NCBI GenBank assembly: GCA_963819645.1 | Contig: CAWFWZ010000016.1 | Coordinates: forward strand, 309,521-373,520 | Length of the DNA stretch: 64,000 bases | Reading direction: 5' to 3' | Source: CAVVDY01 sp963819645 | Lineage (GTDB): Bacteria > Acidobacteriota > Terriglobia > Terriglobales > Acidobacteriaceae | Part shown: piece after piece, positions 48,886-56,506 of the stretch | How the letters are laid out: each line of letters begins with the position of its first letter | How positions within the stretch are numbered: position 1 is the first letter of the stretch | Made by a program: the position numbers and the translations under genes | The notes under the pieces: generated by a model | What the model was told of the DNA's origin: nothing | What the model saw: only the letters and a program-made list of their open reading frames with translations | Database searches by the model: none

Positions 48886-49458
48886 ATGAAACGATTCAAA
48901 TTGCTTTCAGCAGTGCTGGCGATCGCTTCCGTTTGGTTGCTCGCAGCCTGTTCGGTACAGGTGAGCGACAAAGATAAAGACAAGCAGAAGGTCGACATCC
49001 AAACACCGATCGCGAACCTTAAGGTCGACACCAGTTCGCAGGCTACGGATAACGGCATTCCGGTCTATCCGGGCGCCACGCCTCGCGAGGCCGATAAAGA
49101 TGGCGACAAACATCGCGCCAACGTAAACATCGGCGGTTTCGGCTTCGGCCTCAAGGTGATTGCCGCAGAATACGTAACGCCTGATTCGCCCGAAAAAGTG
49201 AAGTCCTTTTACGAAGATAAGCTCAAGCAGTTTGGCGATGTCCTGGTATGTCAGGGACACAGCGATAGCGGCGGCGATGCCACGGTGCACGGAAACATGG
49301 ACGATAAGTTGACGTGCAAAGATTCTCACGGAAGCGGCTGGGAGCTGAAAACCGGGACGCAGCACAACCAGCACATCGTATCCATCGAACCTGATGGCGC
49401 AGGCACCCGTTTCGGCACCGTCCTGGTACAGATCCACGGCAAGGAAGGGGATATATGA
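48886..49458 (+). CDS. Hypothetical lipoprotein
   Basis: 190 residues with a lipobox-ended signal (AIASVWLLAACSVQ; Cys-22 region). The mature part has a charged run (DKDKDKQKVDIQTP), then a compact domain with GIPVYPGATP and VTPDSPEKVKSFYEDKLKQF, a pattern seen in several acidobacterial proteins of unknown role. GGGGAGGG precedes ATG 48886. The stop overlaps the next small gene by 3 nt (ATGA), implying a two-gene unit. Confidence 0.75.
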   Translation: MKRFKLLSAVLAIASVWLLAACSVQVSDKDKDKQKVDIQTPIANLKVDTSSQATDNGIPVYPGATPREADKDGDKHRANVNIGGFGFGLKVIAAEYVTPDSPEKVKSFYEDKLKQFGDVLVCQGHSDSGGDATVHGNMDDKLTCKDSHGSGWELKTGTQHNQHIVSIEPDGAGTRFGTVLVQIHGKEGDI

Positions 49459-49625
49459 GCCAGCTCGGTGTAGCAACGCTGCCCTCTTTTCTTCAACGAA
49501 ACTGGCCGTGGTTGGCGCTCGCTGCGCCGATTGCTGTGTACGCTGCCTGGATCGCCTCAATGGTCGTTCCGGAGGTCGTACGGGTGGTTGTGCCGGAAGT
49601 CGTTCGCGCTGTCGTTGGACGATAG
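49455..49625 (+). CDS. Small membrane protein with duplicated VVPEVVR motif
   Basis: 56 residues starting MSQLGVATLPSFLQRNWPW, with one hydrophobic segment (LALAAPIAVYAAWIASMVV) and a tail in which VVPEVVR occurs twice. ATG 49455 overlaps the lipoprotein stop, so it is translationally coupled. No family is recognised. It probably sits in the inner membrane and acts with the lipoprotein. Confidence 0.55.
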   Translation: MSQLGVATLPSFLQRNWPWLALAAPIAVYAAWIASMVVPEVVRVVVPEVVRAVVGR

Positions 49626-49685
49626 GCGGCCGCGAGTTCTTCTGCATCTTGCGGGGTAAGCGGCACGCCTGCTAACGTCACTTCG

Positions 49686-50390
49686 GTGGAACACGCGTGC
49701 TACAAATGCCAGGCGTCGGTTGAAGAAGGAATACCGTTTTGTCCGCACTGCGGTGCTCCGCAGATCCGCGTAAGCCCGCCCGAGACTGCAACCGATCTCA
49801 GCACTGCGCCGGCGGCTGACGAACTGCGAACACCGCTGCCGGCGATCAGTACTTCACCATGGGGACCTCCGCGCGCACCGTTTGGGACTCGCGAGCCAAT
49901 TCAGTGGAACCAGGTTTGGCCGGGCGCTCTGCTCGCGGGCGTAGGCGCAGCGCTGCTGTCATCGCTTCCCTTCCTCGCTCTCGGTTCCCTGCTCTGGCTG
50001 CTGATTGCCGGCGCGCTGACGGTTTCGATATATCAGCGTCGAGTGCCGTCGGCCGTGGTGAGGCCGGGCATGGGCATGCGCATCGGAGCTCTCGCCGGCG
50101 TATTCGCTTTCGCTGTCACCGCGATTCTGAGCACCGTTCTGTTCGCGACGGAAGGCAATCAACTTCGCCAAGTTATGGAAGAGCAGTTGCGCGCCTCGAT
50201 GGCGAAGGCCCCCGATCCGCGTAGCGCAGAGATCCTGCAGCAATTCATTTCCAAACTGAATACGCCCGAAGGGCTGGCCACTTTCTTTCTTTGGGTGATG
50301 GTCTTTATTGCTGTAATCTTCGTCATTTTCTCTGCCGCCGGCGGAGCTCTAGGGGCATCGTTCGCGGCGCGTCGACGCGGAACGAACTAG
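49686..50390 (+). CDS. Zinc-ribbon membrane protein of unknown function
   Basis: 234 residues. The N-terminal zinc ribbon has two CxxC pairs (HACYKCQAS and FCPHCGAPQ). After a Pro-rich linker come about four membrane helices (ALLSSLPFLALGSLLWLLIA, IGALAGVFAFAVTAILSTVL, and two near the C-terminus). The layout is like DUF-type membrane proteins common in Acidobacteria. GTG 49686 is the only start before the ribbon. No substrate or partner is known. Confidence 0.7.
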   Translation: MEHACYKCQASVEEGIPFCPHCGAPQIRVSPPETATDLSTAPAADELRTPLPAISTSPWGPPRAPFGTREPIQWNQVWPGALLAGVGAALLSSLPFLALGSLLWLLIAGALTVSIYQRRVPSAVVRPGMGMRIGALAGVFAFAVTAILSTVLFATEGNQLRQVMEEQLRASMAKAPDPRSAEILQQFISKLNTPEGLATFFLWVMVFIAVIFVIFSAAGGALGASFAARRRGTN

Positions 50391-50497
50391 CAGGCAGTTC
50401 TGTCGAGTTGCTCGTGGTTCCACGTTCTCGTATGATTCGGAGCGGATGAATAAGCCAGCGGCCCAGTGTCGATAATCTCCGCGAAAAGTCTCAGATT

Positions 50498-51028
50498 ATG
50501 TCCGCGTCTGAGATCGACCGCACGTTGGTCCGATTGGCGCACGAGATCGTCGAGAAGAACAATGGCGTTCAGAACCTCGGGCTGATTGGCATCAAACGCC
50601 GCGGCGTTCCGCTGGCGAACCGGTTGGCGAAACTGCTGGGCCGAATCGAGAAGACGGAAGTGCCCATGGGCACTCTCGACATCACCTTGTACCGTGACGA
50701 TCTCTCAACCGTCGGGCAGCGCCCGGAATACCGTAAGAGCGACATGGAGTTCGACATCCAGGACAAGAACATCATCCTGGTTGACGACGTGCTTTATACC
50801 GGACGCACGACGCGCGCCGCTCTCGATGCTCTCTTCGATCATGGCCGACCGCGACGCATCCAGCTTTGCGCGCTGATCGACCGCGGCCATCGCGAACTGC
50901 CGATTGAGGCGGCGTTTGTCGGCCGGAAAATCGACACTACCCAAGACGAGATTGTTGAGGTAAAACTGCAAGAGACCGATGGCACCGAAAAAGTGCTGTT
51001 GGTAGAGCGGATTCCCCCAGGGCAATGA
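50498..51028 (+). CDS. pyrR: Bifunctional pyr regulator / uracil phosphoribosyltransferase PyrR
   Basis: 176 residues with the PRPP-binding loop IILVDDVLYTGRTTRAALDA and LIGIKRRGVPLANRL. PyrR binds pyr mRNA to cause attenuation and has weak UPRT activity. The frame stays open to about 50450 but without a usual start codon, so ATG 50498 is used; the N-terminus may be slightly short. The stop overlaps pyrB by 4 nt. It heads a pyrRBC operon, where it probably controls its own transcript. Confidence 0.92.
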   Translation: MSASEIDRTLVRLAHEIVEKNNGVQNLGLIGIKRRGVPLANRLAKLLGRIEKTEVPMGTLDITLYRDDLSTVGQRPEYRKSDMEFDIQDKNIILVDDVLYTGRTTRAALDALFDHGRPRRIQLCALIDRGHRELPIEAAFVGRKIDTTQDEIVEVKLQETDGTEKVLLVERIPPGQ

Positions 51029-51936
51029 ACCGGCGCGATCGTTCTTTACTTGGTACCGACCAACTTACTCCCGCACAAATCAATTCCTATCTCAAGCTGG
51101 CGCGGCGTATGGATCCGCGCAAAGCGCCGCAGTTGTTGCGTGGTAAGCGAGTCGTCCTGCTGTTCTACGAGTCTTCGACGCGCACTCGCACCTCGTTCGA
51201 GTTCGCAGCCAAGGCGCTCGGCGCAACCACTACGCTGATCACGGCAACCTCGTCGAGCATCGAGAAGGGCGAGTCGCTCATCGACACTGGCTGGACGATT
51301 ACCGCCCTTGGCGCCGACCTGATCGTCATGCGACATCCCAACAGCGGCGCGCCGTATCTGCTCTCGCGCTACTGTCCCGTGCCCGTGATCAATGCCGGCG
51401 ATGGACTGCATCAGCATCCTTCGCAAGGGCTGCTCGACGCGCTGACCATCGCACATCACAAGAAGGGCTTCAAAGGTCTGCGCGTGGTCATCGTCGGCGA
51501 CATCTTCCATAGCCGGGTCGCCCGATCGAACGTCCACCTGCTGACGCGCATGGGCGCCGAGGTGATTTTCTGCGGCCCGCCCGATCTGGTTCCCGACGTC
51601 GCTGCCGAGATCGCGCCTGGGGTAATCGCCTGCCATAACCTGGACGCAGCCATGTACGGCGCCGACGTCGTGATCTCGCTGCGCATTCAGAAAGAGCGCC
51701 TCGCCGGCCGGCAACTTAGCATCGAGGAGTACGTTGATCGCTACCAGATCGATGCGCGCCGCATGAGGCTCGCCAAGCGCGACGCGATCCTTCTGCATCC
51801 CGGGCCAATCATTCGCGGGATGGAACTCACCAGTGAGGTGGCCGACGGACCGCAGTCCTGCATACACGAGCAGGTCGCTAACGGAGTGAAGATGCGCATG
51901 GCTATTCTCGCAACTGCGCTCGGGAAGGGGCGGTAG
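51025..51936 (+). CDS. pyrB: Aspartate carbamoyltransferase catalytic subunit
   Basis: 303 residues. Carbamoyl-phosphate loop FYESSTRTRTSFEFAAKALG, then SSIEKGESLIDT, MRHPNSGAPYLLSRY, NAGDGLHQHPSQGLLDALTI and LHPGPIIRGMEL. It catalyses the second step of UMP synthesis. It overlaps pyrR and is directly followed by pyrC (start at the next base). No pyrI-like regulatory chain is seen. Intact. Confidence 0.97.
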   Translation: MNRRDRSLLGTDQLTPAQINSYLKLARRMDPRKAPQLLRGKRVVLLFYESSTRTRTSFEFAAKALGATTTLITATSSSIEKGESLIDTGWTITALGADLIVMRHPNSGAPYLLSRYCPVPVINAGDGLHQHPSQGLLDALTIAHHKKGFKGLRVVIVGDIFHSRVARSNVHLLTRMGAEVIFCGPPDLVPDVAAEIAPGVIACHNLDAAMYGADVVISLRIQKERLAGRQLSIEEYVDRYQIDARRMRLAKRDAILLHPGPIIRGMELTSEVADGPQSCIHEQVANGVKMRMAILATALGKGR

Positions 51937-53223
51937 ATGCGCGAGCTACTGATTACCGGCGGACAGGTCATCGATCCGGCAAGCGGCGTCGATCGGGCAC
52001 TCGACATTTTGCTCCGCGATGGACGCGTCGCGCAGATCGGCGAGCTTGGAAAGTTGCATCGCAGCGGTGTTGAAGTTCTGAAGGCGAAGGGACTCATCGT
52101 CGCTCCCGGCTTCATCGACCTTCACGTGCATCTGCGCGAACCGGGCCAACAGCACAAAGAGACCATCGCGACGGGCACTGCCGCGGCTGCGGCTGGCGGA
52201 TTCACTTCGGTCTGCGCGATGCCCAATACCGCTCCGGTTAACGACTCGCCGGAGATCACGCGCTGGATGCAGGAGCCGCAACGTGGCGCAGTCGTGAACG
52301 TCTTTCCCATCGCGGCGGCGACTGCCGGCAGCATGGGAGTGGAGCTAACGGATTTTGCTGCCCTCAAAAAGGCCGGTGCCGTCGCCTTCACCGACGACGG
52401 CAAACCGATTCTCGACGATCGCATCATGAGCGAGGCACTCGCAGCGGCCGCGAAACTCAGGGTTCCCGTAGTGCAGCACGCCGAGGACACGCACCTGACA
52501 TCAGGCTGCTCGATGAACTACGGCGCGACCTCGTTCCGCCTGGGCTTGCGCGGAATGCCCAATGCCGCGGAGTCGAGTGTAGTAGCGCGGGACATTCGCC
52601 TGGCAAGTGAGCTGAACGCGCATATGCACGTCGCGCATCTCTCCACATTTGAGGCGTTGAGCGCGGTGCGCCAGGCCAAGGCTCACGGCCTACGAGTAAC
52701 CGCCGAAGTCACGCCGCATCATTTCACGCTCGTCGACGACAACGTCGGCGAATTCGATACGCACTACAAGATGAATCCGCCGCTGCGCGCCGTCGGCCGA
52801 TCGTCGAGCGCTGATCGAAGGTCTCACCGACGGAACCATCGACGCGATTGCCACCGATCACGCGCCGCACGCCTTCCACGAAAAGCAGGTGGAGTTCGAG
52901 CGCGCGGCGTTCGGCATCACCGGACTGGAGACGGCAGTGCCACTCACGCTCACCGTTCTGCATCACTATTTCAAGCTGCCGCTGTGGCGCATCGTGGAAT
53001 TGCTGTCGTCGAATCCTGCGAAGATTTTCGGACTCGAGGGTCGCGGCACGCTGGCCGACGGCTCGCATGCCGACGTGACGATCTTCGATCCCAAGAAGAA
53101 GTGGACGCTTCGACGCATCGCAGTCGAAGTCGAAGTCGCGCAATACGCCGTTCGATGGCTGGAGCTTCACCGGCAAGAGCAGTGGCCACGATTGTGGGCG
53201 GCAATCTCGTGCATCAAGATTGA
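51937..53223 (+). CDS. pyrC: Dihydroorotase (class I), frameshifted in the 3' third
   Basis: An amidohydrolase of about 428 codons. The zinc HxH is in FIDLHVHLREPGQQHKE; later GFTSVCAMPNT, and the conserved GTIDAIATDHAPHAFHEK, which is reached only after a frame change near 52795. Two more changes near 53110 and 53170 lead to AVATIVGGNLVHQD and the stop at 53223. It starts immediately after the pyrB stop. All catalytic residues survive, so the breaks look like sequence errors. Confidence 0.9.
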   Translation: MRELLITGGQVIDPASGVDRALDILLRDGRVAQIGELGKLHRSGVEVLKAKGLIVAPGFIDLHVHLREPGQQHKETIATGTAAAAAGGFTSVCAMPNTAPVNDSPEITRWMQEPQRGAVVNVFPIAAATAGSMGVELTDFAALKKAGAVAFTDDGKPILDDRIMSEALAAAAKLRVPVVQHAEDTHLTSGCSMNYGATSFRLGLRGMPNAAESSVVARDIRLASELNAHMHVAHLSTFEALSAVRQAKAHGLRVTAEVTPHHFTLVDDNVGEFDTHYKMNPPLRAVGRSSSADRRSHRRNHRRDCHRSRAARLPRKAGGVRARGVRHHRTGDGSATHAHRSASLFQAAAVAHRGIAVVESCEDFRTRGSRHAGRRLACRRDDLRSQEEVDASTHRSRSRSRAIRRSMAGASPARAVATIVGGNLVHQD

Positions 53224-53227
53224 ACCT

Positions 53228-53314
53228 AGCCACGGATTTACACCGATGAACACGGATCTGAGGATTATTCTCTTTCTTTTCTCTGATCCGTATCATCCGC
53301 GCCAATCCGTGGCT
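53228..53314. terminator. Long inverted repeat between convergent pyrC and recA
   Basis: Left arm AGCCACGGATTTACACCGAT... (53228-53258) and right arm ending ...CCAATCCGTGGCT (53285-53314) can pair over roughly 30 bp with mismatches. It fills the gap between the pyrC stop (53223) and recA stop (53328-53326). It belongs to a known ACGGATTT...AATCCGT dispersed repeat type and probably serves as a two-way terminator. Confidence 0.6.
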
Positions 53315-53325
53315 GATTTTCCGAA

Positions 53326-54429
53326 CTACTTCCTTGCCGGCGGCGTCTTCGCCGAAGAATGTGCCGCGGCCGCTAGCACCGGAGGAGCTTCGAACTCTGC
53401 TGTCGCTCCGTTCGGCTTCTCGCCTGCAGGGATCAGTCCCAGCGCTTTGCGCACTTCGATCTCAAGTTTCGCCTTGATGTCGGGATTGTCCTTCAGGAAC
53501 TGGCGCGCGTTTTCGCGGCCCTGGCCGATGCGCTCGGTCTTGTAGCTGAACCAGGCAGCCGGACTTCTCGACGATGTTGTTGTTCACCGCGAGGTCGAGC
53601 AGGTCGCCTTCGCGCGAGATGCCTTCGCCGTACATGATGTCGAACTCGGCCTCGCGGAACGGCGCGGCCACCTTGTTCTTCACCACCTTGACCTTGGTGC
53701 GCGAGCCGATGACCACGTCGCCGTCTTTGATGGCGGCAATGCGGCGGATGTCGATGCGCACCGACGAGTAGAACTTCAGCGCGCGGCCGCCGGTCGTGGT
53801 TTCGGGTTGCCGAACATGACGCCGATCTTCTCGCGAATCTGGTTGATGAAGATGAAGCAGGTATTCGATTTCGACACGATGCCGGTCAGCTTGCGCAGCG
53901 CCTGCGACATCAGGCGGGCCTGCAGGCCCATGTGGCTGTCGCCCATCTCGCCTTCGAGTTCGGCCTTGGGCACCAGCGCGGCCACCGAGTCGACCACCAG
54001 CACGTCGATGGCGTTGGAGCGAACCAGCGCTTCGGCGATCTCCAGCGCCTGCTCGCCGTAGTCCGGCTGCGAGACGAGCAGGTTGTCGACGTCCACACCC
54101 AGCTTCTTGGCGTAGGTGGGGTCGAGCGCGTGCTCGGCGTCGACAAACGCCGCCATGCCGCCGGCCTTCTGCGCCTCGGCAATGATCTGCAGCGCGATGG
54201 TGGTCTTGCCGGAAGACTCCGGCCCAAAGATCTCGATGACGCGTCCGCGCGGCACCCGCCGACGCCCAGCGCCGCGTCGAATGAAATCGACCCGGTCGAG
54301 ATCACGGCAGATGGGGACGACCGCTTCCTTGCTCCCCAGCTTCATGATGGAGCCCTTGCCGAACTGCTTCTCAATGCCCGACATCGCCAGTTCAATTGCC
54401 CGGGCTTTTTCTGTTTTCTCGTCTGCCAT
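53326..54429 (-). CDS. recA: Recombinase RecA, with indels in this sequence
   Basis: About 368 codons: homologous recombination and SOS co-protease. Walker A is FGPESSGKTT; FVDAEHALDPTYAKKLGVD, VVDSVAALVPKAELEGEMGD and FINQIREKIGVMFGNP are exact family motifs. A 24-residue out-of-frame patch just before Walker A comes from a 10-base insertion at about 54300-54309 and loss of one base near 54255. More frame changes near 53810, 53765 and 53560 precede the C-terminus ending KTPPARK. AAGGAG precedes the ATG. Convergent with pyrC. Confidence 0.93.
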
Positions 54430-55124
54430 TAAGGCTGCTCCTTGGCCGCCTCGTCACGCTGAACTTAGGTCAACGCACGAATTGGGAATATGTATTGCGA
54501 TAGGTCAGTGGGGCAGGCGCCGCCATTGTTGGGCAATTTTGGGGTAAGCGCATGGGTGACTGACAGCAAAGTATACATCTGATAAAGAGCGAACAAATAG
54601 CGAAATTCCACAGGGGAGGGATAACGAAAGTAACCTGCGTCCCGAATTGAAATCTCGTGCTCAGGGCTTCAGAAATGTGATCGACATCACAAAAAATTCG
54701 TTTGCATGATACCTTGTTTTCAACGGTTTAGACATGTTTTATACCGCAAATGATTGACTCCGTGCGACTTACACGTACTTAACACATATCAAACGACTTA
54801 CTGGCCTCTGAAACCTCTGAAATGCTTCACCGGTTGAGTGACACAGAACCGCGACGCGCTTCGGGATCCTCGGCACACCTCATGCATGCCTGAAATCCAG
54901 TCTACGAGTCGCTGAGCTCATCTGTGCGAGAAAAACGCGAAGCCGAGGTTACGAAGGTCGTAGGTCAGTTCCGAAATGGGAATAAGCAGCGCGGGCTTCG
55001 CCGGAGCTATCCCGTCGCCCCTTTTGTGAGCCCGCGCTCGGCGCTGTGGGGGGCCGCTGAATTGTGGTTAGAGAACAGCCGAGCGCAGTTGTGCCGAGCG
55101 GCGCCGTTTGCTAGTTTGGCGTAA
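54430..55124. promoter_or_regulatory. Long gene-free stretch between recA and the ECF sigma gene
   Basis: 695 nt separating divergent genes; the middle (about 54570-54800) is AT-rich. No frame here has family character. It holds the CRP-type palindrome listed separately. The recA promoter should lie within the first 150 nt, but no convincing LexA box is visible to me. Confidence 0.4.
54676..54691. promoter_or_regulatory. Perfect CRP-type palindrome
   Basis: TGTGA-TCGACA-TCACA, an exact match to the CRP consensus TGTGA-N6-TCACA, flanked by A-rich sequence (AAA before, AAAA after). It is 247 nt from recA and 434 nt from the sigma gene. A Crp/Fnr-family protein is encoded at 34284-34997, but which regulator binds is unknown. 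Confidence 0.6.
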
Positions 55125-56387
55125 ATGCCGCCGCCTGTGCCCGAACAAATCAGCAGGACAATTGAGACTCTGTACCGAGCGGAATCGGGCCGGGTTCTGG
55201 CGACGCTGGTGCGCCTGCTCGGAGACCTGGACCTGGCCGAAGAGTCGATGCACGAGGCGTTCGCTGCTGCCCTGGAGTCCTGGCCGCAGACGGGTATTCC
55301 GGAGAGCCCGCGGCCGTGGCTTATTTCAACGGCACGCTTCAAGGCCATTGACGCGATGCGCCGACGCGCGCGCTTCGATGGAGCACAAAGAGATCTGGTT
55401 GCCCATATCGAATCGCGCGCCAACGACGCGGCCAGCGGGAATGCAGCGATGGGAGACGAGGAGATCGAGGACGATCGTCTGCGTCTGATTTTCACCTGCT
55501 GCCATCCTGCTCTGCCTGCGGACGCACAGGTTGCGCTGACCCTGCGCGAGGTCTGCGGCCTGACCACGGAGGAGATTGCCCGCGCATTTCTGGTTACGCC
55601 GGCAACGCTCGCCCAACGCATCGTGCGCGCCAAGACAAAGATCCGAGAGACGCCAATTCCCTACGAGGTGCCGACGCCCGAGGAGTTGCCGGAGCGGCTG
55701 GACGCGGTGCTTCAGGTGATCTATCTCGTGTTCAACGAAGGTTACTCGGCTGCGGCGGGAGCGGAGGTAACGCGAGCCGAGCTGACCGGCGAGGCGATTC
55801 GATTGGGCCGGTTGCTGACCGAACTCCAGCCAGAGCCGGAGGTAGTTGGGCTGCTCGCGCTGATGTTGCTACAGGAATCCCGCCGCGCCGCGAGAACCTC
55901 TCCGACCGGAGAGCTGATTTTGCTGGACCATCAAGACCGCGCGCTGTGGAACCGGGAGCAGATCGCGGAGGGAGTGGCAATGGTGGAGAGGGCCCTGAAC
56001 TCCCGCCGCTTCGGTGCTTACACACTGCAGGCTGCGATTGCGGCGGTTCACGCGGAGGCGGAATCGCCTGCTGCGACCGACTGGCGGCAGATTGTTGCGC
56101 TATACGACCAATTGGTTCGAATTCAGCCTTCTCCGGTTGTATATCTCAATCGGGCCGTGGCGATTGCCATGTGCGATGGTCCAGAGGCCGGCCTAGCCCA
56201 GATCGACGCGGTGTTGGAACACGGCGAACTGGCAAATTATTATCTGGCGCATTCCGCGCGTGCAGATTTGTGCCGTAGGCTCGGCTGGACGGCTGAGGCT
56301 CGGTCCTCGTATGAGAAAGCGCTGGCGCTCACCCAACAGGAACCGGAGCGGCAATTCCTGGCGAGGCGGATTGAGGAATTGGAATAA
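55125..56387 (+). CDS. ECF42-type RNA polymerase sigma factor with C-terminal extension
   Basis: 420 residues. Sigma-2 (about 12-80: VLATLVRLLGDLDLAEESMH, ESPRPWLISTARFKAIDAM) and sigma-4 (about 120-175: LTLREVCGLTTEEIARAFLV) are followed by a helical extension of about 230 residues with VFNEGYSAAAG, AIAAVHAEAESPAATDW and VYLNRAVAIAM. That extension defines the ECF42 group, which typically controls DGPF-domain proteins without an anti-sigma factor. Two DGPF genes lie 3.5 kb downstream, beyond a minus-strand island. Intact. Confidence 0.9.
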   Translation: MPPPVPEQISRTIETLYRAESGRVLATLVRLLGDLDLAEESMHEAFAAALESWPQTGIPESPRPWLISTARFKAIDAMRRRARFDGAQRDLVAHIESRANDAASGNAAMGDEEIEDDRLRLIFTCCHPALPADAQVALTLREVCGLTTEEIARAFLVTPATLAQRIVRAKTKIRETPIPYEVPTPEELPERLDAVLQVIYLVFNEGYSAAAGAEVTRAELTGEAIRLGRLLTELQPEPEVVGLLALMLLQESRRAARTSPTGELILLDHQDRALWNREQIAEGVAMVERALNSRRFGAYTLQAAIAAVHAEAESPAATDWRQIVALYDQLVRIQPSPVVYLNRAVAIAMCDGPEAGLAQIDAVLEHGELANYYLAHSARADLCRRLGWTAEARSSYEKALALTQQEPERQFLARRIEELE

Positions 56388-56389
56388 GA

Positions 56390-56426
56390 AATTCGCTTCT
56401 GCTGTCGATTTATCTCGAGCGCGGCG
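56390..56426 (+). promoter_or_regulatory. TGTCGA promoter-like motif directly after the sigma gene
   Basis: AATTCGC-N4-GCTGTCGATTT and a 3' CG-rich block 16 nt after TGTCGA. It matches the motif at 59737-59773 in 28 of 37 positions without gaps. It starts 3 nt after the sigma stop and now points into the 3' end of the antisense GHKL gene. It may be an orphaned sigma-dependent promoter. Confidence 0.5.
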
Positions 56427-56506
56427 TATGGCGGAAAGCTCGGGTGAAACCGGGAACGGACGCACTCAGGGACAGTCCCTGACTTTCAGCAGGATGGGCC
56501 CCCGGA

